Source: Colius striatus (lineage: Eukaryota > Chordata > Aves > Coliiformes > Coliidae). Taken from it: a stretch of 64,000 bases of DNA. Each line of letters begins with the position of its first letter. Positions within the stretch are counted from its first letter, which is position 1. Made by a program: the position numbers and the translations under genes. The notes under the pieces are model-generated. The model ran no database searches. It worked only from the letters and a program-made list of their open reading frames with translations, and had not been told where the DNA came from. Shown here in pieces: positions 14,456 to 23,200 of this stretch. The DNA is taken from NCBI RefSeq assembly GCF_028858725.1, contig NC_084760.1, positions 90,517,867 through 90,581,866 of the forward strand, given 5' to 3'.

Positions 14456-17400
14456 AGTCTTGCGTGTCAAACAGCATGTTCCATAAAGTAGCCTTTATCT
14501 TCTGGAACATGAGCGTTGCAGGAGTGGGCTGTGGTTGTGTGAAATGCAATCCTAGGGATGGTGGGGCTGCTTGTGTTAGTAAGGTCAGCAGGATTTGCTC
14601 TCAAATTCATCCAGGCGTTACTGCGCACACTAATGAAACGTGCAGCATAGAAGCATGGACTTCTGCTTCACTAAGGATAATAAACAGTAAAATCTAAGGT
14701 TTTACTATGGTATATATTACAATTTTTCATTATTTGTCATCTGCTCTTCGCCTCACCTTTATTAGGTGCCACAGTGGCTCTACGGGTTGAACCTTTGTAT
14801 GTGTCTTTTTATTAAAAGGAGAATTCAAGAGTTTTTTTCCTTAGCACCCTGCATCAGAGTAACTGAGATTCTACATGACCACGCTCACGGCTGCGGATTT
14901 CTGTGCATGCCACAAAGAATTAATTGTACCATCATCCTCCGCTCGTCATCGGTGTGAGAGTTTACAAAAGTCACCTCTTAACTTTTAAACATTATTTCTT
15001 TTCCAACAATGTTCTTTAGTTTGTGAAATGTGGCCAGCCACCTCACTTAATGGCTTGGTCGTCAGCAGTTTTAGAAAGATTATTGCCTTTGTATTTTGCA
15101 CAGCACACTTGTGTATAACCAAAACAATCTAAAAAGAAACCACAAATTGTAAAATCCTGACCACGTAATTTTTAAGTTAATAGGAAACATGAAACCTTTA
15201 GGTTTTAGTGAAGTAACTTTCCAGGTGTCCCTGTTTTTCTAATAAACAGTAACTGTTTATTAAAAAAAAAATCAATATGTAAAAAGACAGTGTTGTAAAA
15301 GCTCTGAAACAGATAACTTCTGTTCTTTCCCTGTATGCATGCTGAGGGCTCATTCCTGCCTTGTGGCTTGAAAAGCTTCCACTGGCAGCAGCCTCACAGG
15401 ATAAGTCCATTTCATAAAGGCACATGGAACAGATAAGTGGAAGTTAAACTTTAGTGTCTGATAATCCCTGCAGCTTTTGAAACTAATAGGTAATCATTAA
15501 ATAAGAACTGGTTTGGAAGGAGTAAAAAATAAAAAGCTTTTCAGGGTAAAACACAAAAAGCCATAATTGAGGTGATTTTGACAGGTACATCAGTCCTGAA
15601 AAGTAAAGGTAGGATGTGGGAGCTGAATTACCTGTCCAGAAAGGTGTATGATTATTGAATTACGATGGTATTACACTTTATCCATCTTTGTAGAGTGCAT
15701 GCTGTTTGGCTCTGCTGTTTCTGACAGTTTTTGATTGCCTCTTTTGTGCATTGCTTACTTCAGCGAGGTAGAAATGACACTCATTTGGAGTCTAATTTGC
15801 AGGACTTTTTATGTCAAAAAGCCCTCAAACTTTAAATGTGCAGGGGAGAGAATAGAGAATAATACCATGTATATCATAATGTATATGTTCCAGATACTTT
15901 CTGTTTACAAAAGAGAAAGCTGTTGTTTATGAATGTCGATGTGCATGTGAATGATTTGGCTAGCAGGTAGGTGTCCCTTCCTGGGGTGAACTGGAGCAGC
16001 TCAGGCAGGTGTGATGGGCCTTCTGCTGCTGCTGGGGATTTAGCTCAAGTGGCTGGCGCTTTTGGAATGGAGAAGCTAAAGCCTGTCCCTGTTGCTGGGC
16101 CTGGGAAGTTCTGCCTGGCAAAAAACATCACCATGGTGATACCAGAAAGTTTTAGGGAGCTTTATTGCACTGGTGAGGCAAAAGAGAGACCTGCACCTGG
16201 GTAAACAGGACACCCTGTGTCACACTAAAAGTCACAAAAGGAGCAAATGGGTCATCTCAAATGAGAACACAACCAAGATTTCAATTTTTCCCAGCTGGTT
16301 TGAAAGACTCTGAAGAAACATGGCTGAGAAGGAATCTCAGCAACTTTCAAAATCTAGTAGGGCTGGTTTGCTGTCAGCATGGCTGGATCTCTGGTGGCTT
16401 ATGTGGAGGGCTCCCCTGGAGCTTGGACCTCCAGCATCCATGGCCAGGCACTGGGCACATAGGAGTATGATAGTCTCTAGCAGGGTGTTTCTAAGGCTCC
16501 AGACTCTGCAAAAAACACTGTGAAGTTCAGTTGTTTTGGTTTGGTTTTTTCCTCCAAATTGGAATAAAAATAAACTTGTGAGAATCAAAACACTTTTTGA
16601 TGTGGCAGGGCTGTGTCTGTGGAGGTCTTCAGAGAGACGGTGGGAAGCTTCCTACAGAAGGAAGTGTCAAGCCCTGTCCCCATGGCTGCTCTGAAGATCC
16701 TGAGGCAAGCAGTAGGCAGTACACTTACAGCAGCAAAGTGTTAGAGAGCCACAGATGCTGTGTAAGGAATTTCTCCGAGGTTTCAGCTGTAGCTTTTTGA
16801 AGAAATAATTTAATAACCCTTTTCTTTAGAAGTATTTGCGGTTGAGGTACCTCATGTAAGAGAGCTGATTCCTCAGCTGGTCAGAAGCAGGAGACCTGGG
16901 AGATATAACTGCTCCAGGAACTGTCCCCTTGGTTTTGTACAGGTGTGTTGCAGAATGAAGCCAGCTGAGTCTACATGTTGAGCTTGCTTGTTTCTTTGAG
17001 TAATTTTGGAAACATTGCCATTCCTGGCACAGCAGCTGTGTTTTTGAGGTCAGTAGGAGCGGGCCATTGACACGTACAGCAGTTAAAGCTCGATGTTGTG
17101 TCAGAAATGTTTAATCAGGCCTTGCAGGAATGCATAGATTTAAGTGGAAAACAACATTAACTCATGGATCTGGAGGATGCAGTCTCAGTTGCGTCTCTAG
17201 TGCTGTCCATACCCACACACTTTTAAAAGAACAAAGAGTAAGTTTACTTTCAGAGCCCGAGTGTGTACATATACTTGTAAGCAATATATTTTCTTACCTC
17301 TTTCATCTCTCAGAACATCTCATCTTTGCTGGTACCTAGAGCAGCGCTAGGTTAGCTGGGTTCCCCTGCCACAGTGCCCAGCTGATGCAAGGGGAGTGCA

Positions 17401-18724
17401 GCAGCTCTGTGCTGCTGGGTGCCTCCATCCCCAGCAGGAGCCAGCCACAGCTGCTCGCAGGATGCGCTTTTCCTCACTGACACGCTGTGAAGGAAAAACT
17501 CACTTTTGATTTTGGGGCTGCCATTCTCCAGCTTCAGGAAAACATTTGAAGATTCTGCAGGAAGAAGGTTCCTGAGAAAGTCTTGGGTGGTGATTGGCTG
17601 GTTTATGTATTAAGTGATTCTCATTATGCTTTCAGATAGATCCCAGTAATCCTGTCTCACTTCTGTTTTGAGTGGCTCCCTGTAACACCGTGGGCAGTGG
17701 CCCAGCCATGCATCTGAATGCCTGTGGCCTTCAGGTACCTCTCCTAAATGTGTCTTCGTCTCTGGAAGCAAAGCAGAGATTACTCAGAACAGCTTTGTCC
17801 CACCTATTCAGAAGGGAATATAAGGCTAAAATGGGTGAGAGTAAAGCAAAATGCTACTTGATCACTTTATAAAGTTGATGTTGATGCACAGGGGTGAAAA
17901 ATGAACTGTAAAAAACAAGCTTTATGGTATAAATTTGAGGGATGCTTAGTAGACTGTCATCTCTCTAGGGTGGAGGGCAGCTGTCCTCCTGAGGTCAAAG
18001 CAGGAGTCATTCCCTATATACATGCAGTCGAGCAGGCATGGCTGGAGCCCGTGATGTTTGTTGTGGCCAAAAGAGGCAGCGGAAAAACTGAGTTAAGGGC
18101 ACAGTCTGAGCTTGTGGTGCTTGAGAGTTTCTGTCAAGTGTGGATGAGGATGTATTTGCACGCTCCTGACGGGTGAGGAGACTTCGGAGGAGCAAATCCT
18201 CTCCATGCCTCATCCCCTTCCCGCTCGGCGGACAGCACCGACTACCAAGCGACCTGTCAGCGTAGAGCAATGACAATTGCCCCAAACACATGTGGAGGTG
18301 ATACCCGGCAGCCGGGCGCGGGGCAGCGCAGAGGCTTCACAGTGACGATGCAGACAGTTGCTCACTCTCCGCCCCTGCAGCTTTTAACAGAAAGGCACCC
18401 AAACCATTTGCAAGAGGCATGTAATTCTTCCTCTTACAGCGAGTGTATTTGGCCGAATCGCTTTAATAATAGGTGCAAGAAACATTAAAACCTTCATTTA
18501 AAAATTAATAGTAATAAAAAAGCCTAGCAGGAGTTGCTTTTTCTCCTGGGCTGCCTTCTGTCTCTTTCCTCCTTCCCCCGGCCACCCCTCCTCTCACCCC
18601 AGGGTGAAGCAGGGCGGCAGGGCGCGCGGCCAGGCTGCGGCGAGTCCCTTGCCGGGTGCGCGGAGCGGAATAAATAGGCGGGCGGCGGCGCGGGCGGCGG
18701 AGCCCTCCGCTCCCCGCAGCCCCT

Positions 18725-18733
18725 CCACGTCAC
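18725..18733 (-). promoter_or_regulatory. TGFB2: CRE/ATF site of the TGFB2 promoter
   Basis: CCACGTCAC here reads GTGACGTGG on the minus strand, a CRE-type TGACGT core. It lies about 43 bases upstream of the TATA box, that is near -75 to -68 for a start at about 18800. The mammalian TGFB2 promoter has a functional CRE/ATF element at this distance. The motif is seen; its use here is inferred. Confidence 0.75.
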
Positions 18734-18749
18734 TTCGCGGCGAGGCGAG

Positions 18750-18755
18750 CACGTG
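18750..18755. promoter_or_regulatory. TGFB2: E-box CACGTG of the TGFB2 promoter
   Basis: Palindromic CACGTG between the CRE-type site and the TATA box, at about -50 from the predicted start. The mammalian promoter has a USF-binding E-box at the same place. Motif and spacing are seen directly; USF binding is inferred. Confidence 0.78.
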
Positions 18756-18769
18756 GGGTGGGGAGACCT

Positions 18770-18776
18770 TATAAAT
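18770..18776 (+). promoter_or_regulatory. TGFB2: TATA box of TGFB2
   Basis: TATAAAT within a GC-rich surround, about 20 bases downstream of the E-box. It predicts transcription start near 18798-18802. The sequence at that point, GTGATGTTATCTGCTGGC, matches the 5' end of mammalian TGFB2 mRNA as I remember it. Confidence 0.82.
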
Positions 18777-18799
18777 CTCCCTCTCCCTGCGCGGCCGTG

Positions 18800-18880
18800 A
18801 TGTTATCTGCTGGCACCCGTCCCCTTCTCGCAGGGAGCGCCGAGGGGCCGGCGGGCGGGGGGCGCCGGGCGGAGCGCTAG
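18800..18880 (+). CDS. Upstream ORF 1 in the TGFB2 leader (26 codons)
   Basis: ATG at 18800 opens a 26-residue frame beginning MLSAG and ending at TAG 18878-18880. The -3 base is G and +4 is T, a moderate context. The ATG lies at the predicted cap site, so only transcripts that start a few bases further upstream would carry it. The mammalian leader, from memory, has an ATG at the same place with the same first five codons and a similar ORF length. Translation is not shown by the sequence. Confidence 0.4.
   Translation: MLSAGTRPLLAGSAEGPAGGGRRAER
18844..18869 (+). promoter_or_regulatory. G-quadruplex candidate near the 5' end of the leader
   Basis: Four G runs of at least three (18844-18847, 18853-18855, 18857-18862, 18867-18869) are separated by loops of 5, 1 and 4 bases. 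This fits the G3 N1-7 rule on the sense strand. It overlaps upstream ORF 1. It is weaker than the candidate at 19126-19142. Confidence 0.45.
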
Positions 18881-19125
18881 ATCCGCTGAGAGCTACGCGC
18901 CGCGCCGCCGGGGGCCAGCCCCAGCCCGGCGAGGGGGGAGCCCGCGGGAGAGCGGCGTCGCGGCCGCGGCCAGCCAGCCCCGGGCGGCCGCTCCGCGCCG
19001 GCGATCCGCGGGAGGCCGTCGGGGCGGCGGCGCTGCCTCGCCGACTGCCGGCGTGTGGGGTTGGCGTTTCGGAAGGAGGAGGAAGAGGAGGGAGCTGGAA
19101 AAAGCGCCGCGGCGCGCAGCGGCCC

Positions 19126-19142
19126 GGGCGGGGGTGGGTGGG
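19126..19142 (+). promoter_or_regulatory. TGFB2: G-quadruplex candidate with one-base loops in the TGFB2 leader
   Basis: G runs at 19126-19128, 19130-19134, 19136-19138 and 19140-19142 are separated by single bases (C, T, T). This arrangement gives the most stable class of parallel quadruplex and is on the transcribed-sense strand, so it could form in the mRNA. A 5' UTR quadruplex affecting translation has been described for human TGFB2. Whether this is the positional counterpart needs an alignment. Confidence 0.65.
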
Positions 19143-19157
19143 TCGGTCGGTCGGTGC

Positions 19158-19346
19158 ATGCAGCGCGGGGCGCACGCAGCAGCCTGCGGGACGCGGCCGG
19201 CCGGAGGATCGCCGCCGCTCGCTGCCGCCGTTCGCCGCCGCCGCGGGACCGCCGCCTGCCGCTCCGCCGGGCCGCGGGGGCCGGGGCTCGGCGCAGCCGG
19301 GCGCACACGTGCGCGCCTCCTCAGCCGGCGCCGCCGCGGGGGCTGA
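19158..19346 (+). CDS. Upstream ORF 2 in the TGFB2 leader (62 codons)
   Basis: ATG at 19158 opens 62 codons ending at TGA 19344-19346. The product is Arg/Ala/Gly/Pro-rich, as expected of any frame through this CpG island, so the ORF may be meaningless as protein. The context is weak (T at -3, C at +4). It starts 16 bases after the strong quadruplex candidate, and stops about 590 bases before the main ATG, which would allow reinitiation. Confidence 0.3.
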   Translation: MQRGAHAAACGTRPAGGSPPLAAAVRRRRGTAACRSAGPRGPGLGAAGRTRARLLSRRRRGG

Positions 19347-19939
19347 GCGCCGCTGGGCGCGGGCGCGGGGCGGCGCCGCTGCCGCTGCCCGCCGGGGGCC
19401 GCCGCGGGCGCGCGGGGGGGGCTCAGCGCCGCGCCGGCACCCTCTGCTCTGCCCCGCCGGCCGCGGCAGCGCCCTGTAATACCGGCGGCACTGCTCCTCA
19501 TCCCCCTCCCCCCACTTTCCCCCCCCCTTCAGTTTGGTATTTTGCAGCCCGCTCCGCCAGCGCGCTGGGAACAGGCTCTCTTCCATTTACTTGATTCGCA
19601 GGTTTGTTTATTTGTTTGGGGGTTTTTTTCCCTTTTTTTTTTTTTCGCTAACCGGCTCACTCCACCATCGAATTTAAATAATTGTATCAACTTGCTGGCG
19701 TTTTTTTCTTTCTTTTTTTTTAATTATTATTATTACTGGTGTTTTTCACTGGCGCCTCCCGTGCGTTTTTTCGATTGCAGGTGGTCCTTGCAGTCCGGTT
19801 TTTAACTGCATTTTGTCTGCAGATCTTCCCTTTGTTTGCACACATCCCCTTTTTATTTTTTAATTTTTTTTTTCTTCATCGTTGTTGTTCGTTGTTAAAG
19901 TCACTCTTTTTTGGGGGGCGCTGTATTTAAACACTTAAA

Positions 19940-20282
19940 ATGCACTGCTATCTCCTGAGCGTGTTTCTCACCGTGGATCTGGCCACCGTGGCTCTCAGCC
20001 TGTCTACCTGCAGCACCCTCGACATGGATCAGTTTATGCGCAAGAGGATCGAAGCGATCCGGGGGCAGATCTTGAGCAAACTGAAGCTCACTAGTCCCCC
20101 GGACGAGTACCCCGAGCCCGAGGAGGTGCCCCCGGAGGTCATCTCCATCTACAACAGCACCAGGGACCTGCTGCAAGAGAAAGCCAACCACAGAGCCGCC
20201 ACTTGTGAAAGGGAGAGGAGCGACGAGGAGTATTATGCCAAAGAAGTTTACAAAATAGACATGCAGCCTTTTTACCCTGAAA
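19940..20282 (+). CDS. TGFB2: TGFB2 exon 1 coding part (transforming growth factor beta-2 precursor, residues 1-114)
   Basis: Encodes the N-terminus of the secreted TGF-beta2 precursor. ATG at 19940 has A at -3 and an in-frame TAA at 19928-19930 just upstream, fixing the start. Residues 1-19 or 20 form a hydrophobic signal peptide. Then comes the latency-associated propeptide: Cys24 in [12 protein letters not shown], which in the family bonds to LTBP; the amphipathic straitjacket helix [17 protein letters not shown] (34-50); a proline-rich latency lasso around [14 protein letters not shown]; and an N-glycosylation site at Asn72 (NST). The exon ends ...MQPFYPE plus one base before GTAAGT at 20283-20288. 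Splicing to 61415 completes an Asn codon. One residue is missing relative to human before NAIPP. In the family the propeptide dimer holds the cytokine latent in the extracellular matrix. Identification is near certain. Confidence 0.98.
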
Positions 20283-23200
20283 GTAAGTCCTCTGTGTTTG
20301 TGCATGTGTGTGTAATTTCACCCCCGAGGCTTGGCAATGCCCAGCACCTTCAAATACCGGCCCCATCCATCATAATCTGCCAGTTTTCCTGGATTTGCTC
20401 TTATCCTCAGCACCTCTTAGGTAATGGCTTCTAGGGTTCGATTTTGGTGGCATTTGGGGCATACGTATGTCTGGGCTGGTTGGGGGGAGGGGGTCATCTG
20501 TCCTCCCGGACTCTAGAGGTTTGAAGTCACTCAGGAGTCCTTAAAGGTGCTTTTGCTTTCCACCACTGTGTACCTGAGAGAAGCTCCTCCTGCCTGGGGT
20601 CCCACTCCCTCTCCAGCAGTGGGTTTAGGTGCCCTACAACCCTGTGTGCAGCCTCCAGGAAGAGCCAATATCTTTCCACTGCTGTTGTTTCCCTTGGAGT
20701 GTCTGGACTGGGCAGATTTCCATCTCTCCATAACTGAAAAGAAAAGGAGATCTTAAGTCACAGTCACCGGCTCCTGTTCTGTCTGCACCCCTCCAGAACG
20801 TTGTCACACAGACCGCTGTTCAGATTGATGCTCAAGAGAGGACAGAGACATAGACATCCTCCCTCCTTTTCCCACTTTAAGTAGCTTGCCGTTTTCAGTT
20901 CTTGGGCTCTTTCATTTCAGGTACAGAAAAAGTTTTCACTTCTGGGTAGCTTCGGTTCTTGGAACCTGTCTCAGCCCGTCTGCTGTTTGCTGTTTTAATC
21001 ACCTTCTGGTGATCCACGCCGCGTTTTGCACACACACACATAAAAAGGAGTACAAATGCTCAGTGTTAGCTAAATCTACTTAGAATGATTAATAATCATA
21101 ATGATGTGCCTTTTTGTTTTGGTAGTGAAGTTTAAGTATACAGAGGGAAAAAAAAGTAGAAAGAAAAAGCGCCACTCTCCCTTAAAAGAATCTAGATCAT
21201 CATCATGCCCAGGAAAGTGAAATACCAGAAGCAGAAAATAACTCCACCATTCACGTATCCAAACCCCAGTACCTACTCTTCTCATTTAACTCTCTTTTCT
21301 CTCTCTTCCTTCCCACTGCTACTTGATGCCCTATATACTTGCTGTCTGTTTTTTGAAAAGCACATACCTCTTGCTTAAATAGATAACGCAGCCATGTTGG
21401 TAACTTTATCCTGCAGTTTCTAATTGCATTTTCTCCTTATTTATTTTTAGTTTAGCAAGTTGTAGCTTTGGGGCTTGCTCCATCTTGCATGTGATAGTCC
21501 TAGGATGCCAGCCAGAGGATCTGCTCAGTGCAGCTGCCTCCCTTTCTTCCTTTCTTCTTAAATGACAGCATCAGGTACAGGACATCCTGACAGTCAGAGC
21601 CATTTTATTATTGTAATTATGGCACCATCCATAATAGCCACGGTAAATACACTCCACCCTTGTTTCCCTGGGGGAAGAAATTTAAAAAGAAGAAGAAAAA
21701 AAAAGTCTATTTGGAGCCAAATGGGTATGAGCAGAGAGGTTCATTATAATTCATAGCCACAGTGAGAACACAGAAATGGTGCCTGTTTTCCACATTGGTA
21801 TACTCTGGTATTTTGCTGGTGTTTTTGGTGGAAGTCCATGCTCTCTTTTGAGACCTGTCAGATCATGCCCTGAGCAGAAGAATGAGCGCATGCAGGTAAA
21901 GGTTAGGCAGACCGATAGCAGTGCCTTGGCTTGCCGAGTTGACCCTGTAACAGAGAGTCTCTGAGAACTGTAAAAGGCACATCTACCCTGAGCACATCTC
22001 TCCTTTTTCCTCCCGTGAGCATACTGCAAAGAACTGATAGTCCAAAATGCAGCTGTGTACTTTCCAGAAAATTAAAATATCTGTGGTGTGTGACTTGGAT
22101 GGTGTTGACAAAACGGGATCTATTTTTAAAGGGTTGTCAGAGGCCAGAATTGTACTGAAGTATCGATAGAGTTTTTGGAAGAGCAAAGGAGATTGCAGGT
22201 ATCTACCAACAGAGTGCATCAGACGTTTGGGATCGGAGGGCCGGTTAGCAGCAGATCCAGTACTACTGTGCAAGGGCTGTCGCTAACATCAGAGTAAGTA
22301 GGTTAACTGTTTTTCCACTGCTCTCTAGTTACGCTGGATGGAGCAAACCTTTCCAAAAAAGACAGAAAGGAAGAAATCGCTCCACCATATTTTAAAGGAA
22401 GAAATTGAAAGCACAGCTCTGGCAGCTGCCGGCACTTTCTCCTAGACATCTCAGAGTGAATTTTATTAACTCTACGATTTCTGTGGCGTTGGAGGGAGGC
22501 AGGAGGGAGAAGGGGATCAGTGTGAACGCACTGGAGGTCAGAAGCCGTTGGAAGGAAGGCATGGGAAAGATCAGTGGTTCAGTTTTTACCACAAGTTGTT
22601 AGCATTCAGCAACTGACTACAACCCAAGTATTACAAATATGCTCTAATTATACTCATAGTCAGCTATATATCACTGCAGATCGCTGATAGGTCTTTGTGG
22701 GGCATTTTGTAAAGTTCAGACTAAATATTTTTAGCAATGAGGAGATTTAAAAGGAAAACTATAAGAGATATTGTATATACCCTAAGGCGTATTTTGTCTT
22801 AAATATTATCCTTGGCCAACTGTACTGTATAAATACAGTAAATATGAATAGAACTGGCAAGATGCCAATCTCCCGGGATGAATTTTAGTCAAGAAGGTAT
22901 TTATGGGATATAAATAATACTGTGTCAACATTTAAAGAAGGGATCTGATTAGTTTTGAATTTATTTGTATTAATCTTTTCACATACTGTTGGTTTAAGGC
23001 TCAAAGTAAAGTTATGCTAAGGTTTACAGATAGTTTGCACTGAGGAAGTACAGGGGCATCAGGCATCTTGCTTGACAGTCCACTTGAGGTTAAAGACTCA
23101 CCAGGTCAGAAGATAATGTGGAAATTCAGTGAGCCGGGGACTGCTGGACCCAAAACCAACAGATGTGAAAAGCAGCGGCGGAAAAAAATCCTACAAAGAG

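Larger units (their letters stand above)
6011..18650. other. Intergenic region between RRP15 and TGFB2
   Basis: About 12.6 kb in which I see no supported coding gene on either strand. ORFs here are at most about 105 codons, lack family resemblance and look like chance. The sequence is mostly AT-rich and CpG-poor, becoming more GC-rich from about 15960 and CpG-bearing from about 18000 towards the TGFB2 promoter. It holds a short TG repeat (8724-8740) and an AT-rich low-complexity block (14209-14455). Mammals have a divergent antisense lncRNA at the TGFB2 promoter; its bird equivalent could start here, but sequence alone does not show it. Confidence 0.7.
18590..19490. promoter_or_regulatory. 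TGFB2: CpG island over the TGFB2 promoter and 5' leader
   Basis: The sequence switches here from AT-rich, CpG-poor DNA to very GC-rich DNA with dense CpG and many GGGCGG-like Sp1 boxes, then returns to T-rich sequence after about 19500. It covers the core promoter, predicted start and most of the 5' UTR. Long ORFs in several frames on both strands are a by-product of the base composition. The boundaries are by eye. Confidence 0.9.
18800..19939 (+). other. TGFB2: TGFB2 5' untranslated leader
   Basis: About 1.14 kb between the predicted start and the ATG, long as in mammalian TGFB2. Two stretches resemble the mammalian leader as I remember it: the first 18 or so bases, and the GGTTGGCGTTT block followed by GGAGGAGG-type purines at about 19060-19100. 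The first 700 bases are GC-rich with G-quadruplex candidates. The last 330 bases are dominated by T runs (for example 19622-19645 and 19701-19732). There are two upstream ATGs. The leader appears unspliced, but an unseen 5' UTR intron cannot be ruled out. Confidence 0.75.

Noticed and set aside
18594..19586. 330-codon minus-strand ORF and several other long ORFs over the CpG island
   Set aside because: Arg/Ala/Pro/Gly-rich in every frame on both strands, no family resemblance, overlapping the TGFB2 leader. GC-rich sequence has few stop codons, so long frames are expected.
19901..20305. 134-codon antisense ORF opposite TGFB2 exon 1
   Set aside because: Shadow of the real exon; no independent resemblance.
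19940..20434. Single 164-residue ORF reading on past position 20282
   Set aside because: The clear GTAAGT donor at 20283 and the in-frame match of exon 2 show that the residues after PFYPE are intron translation.
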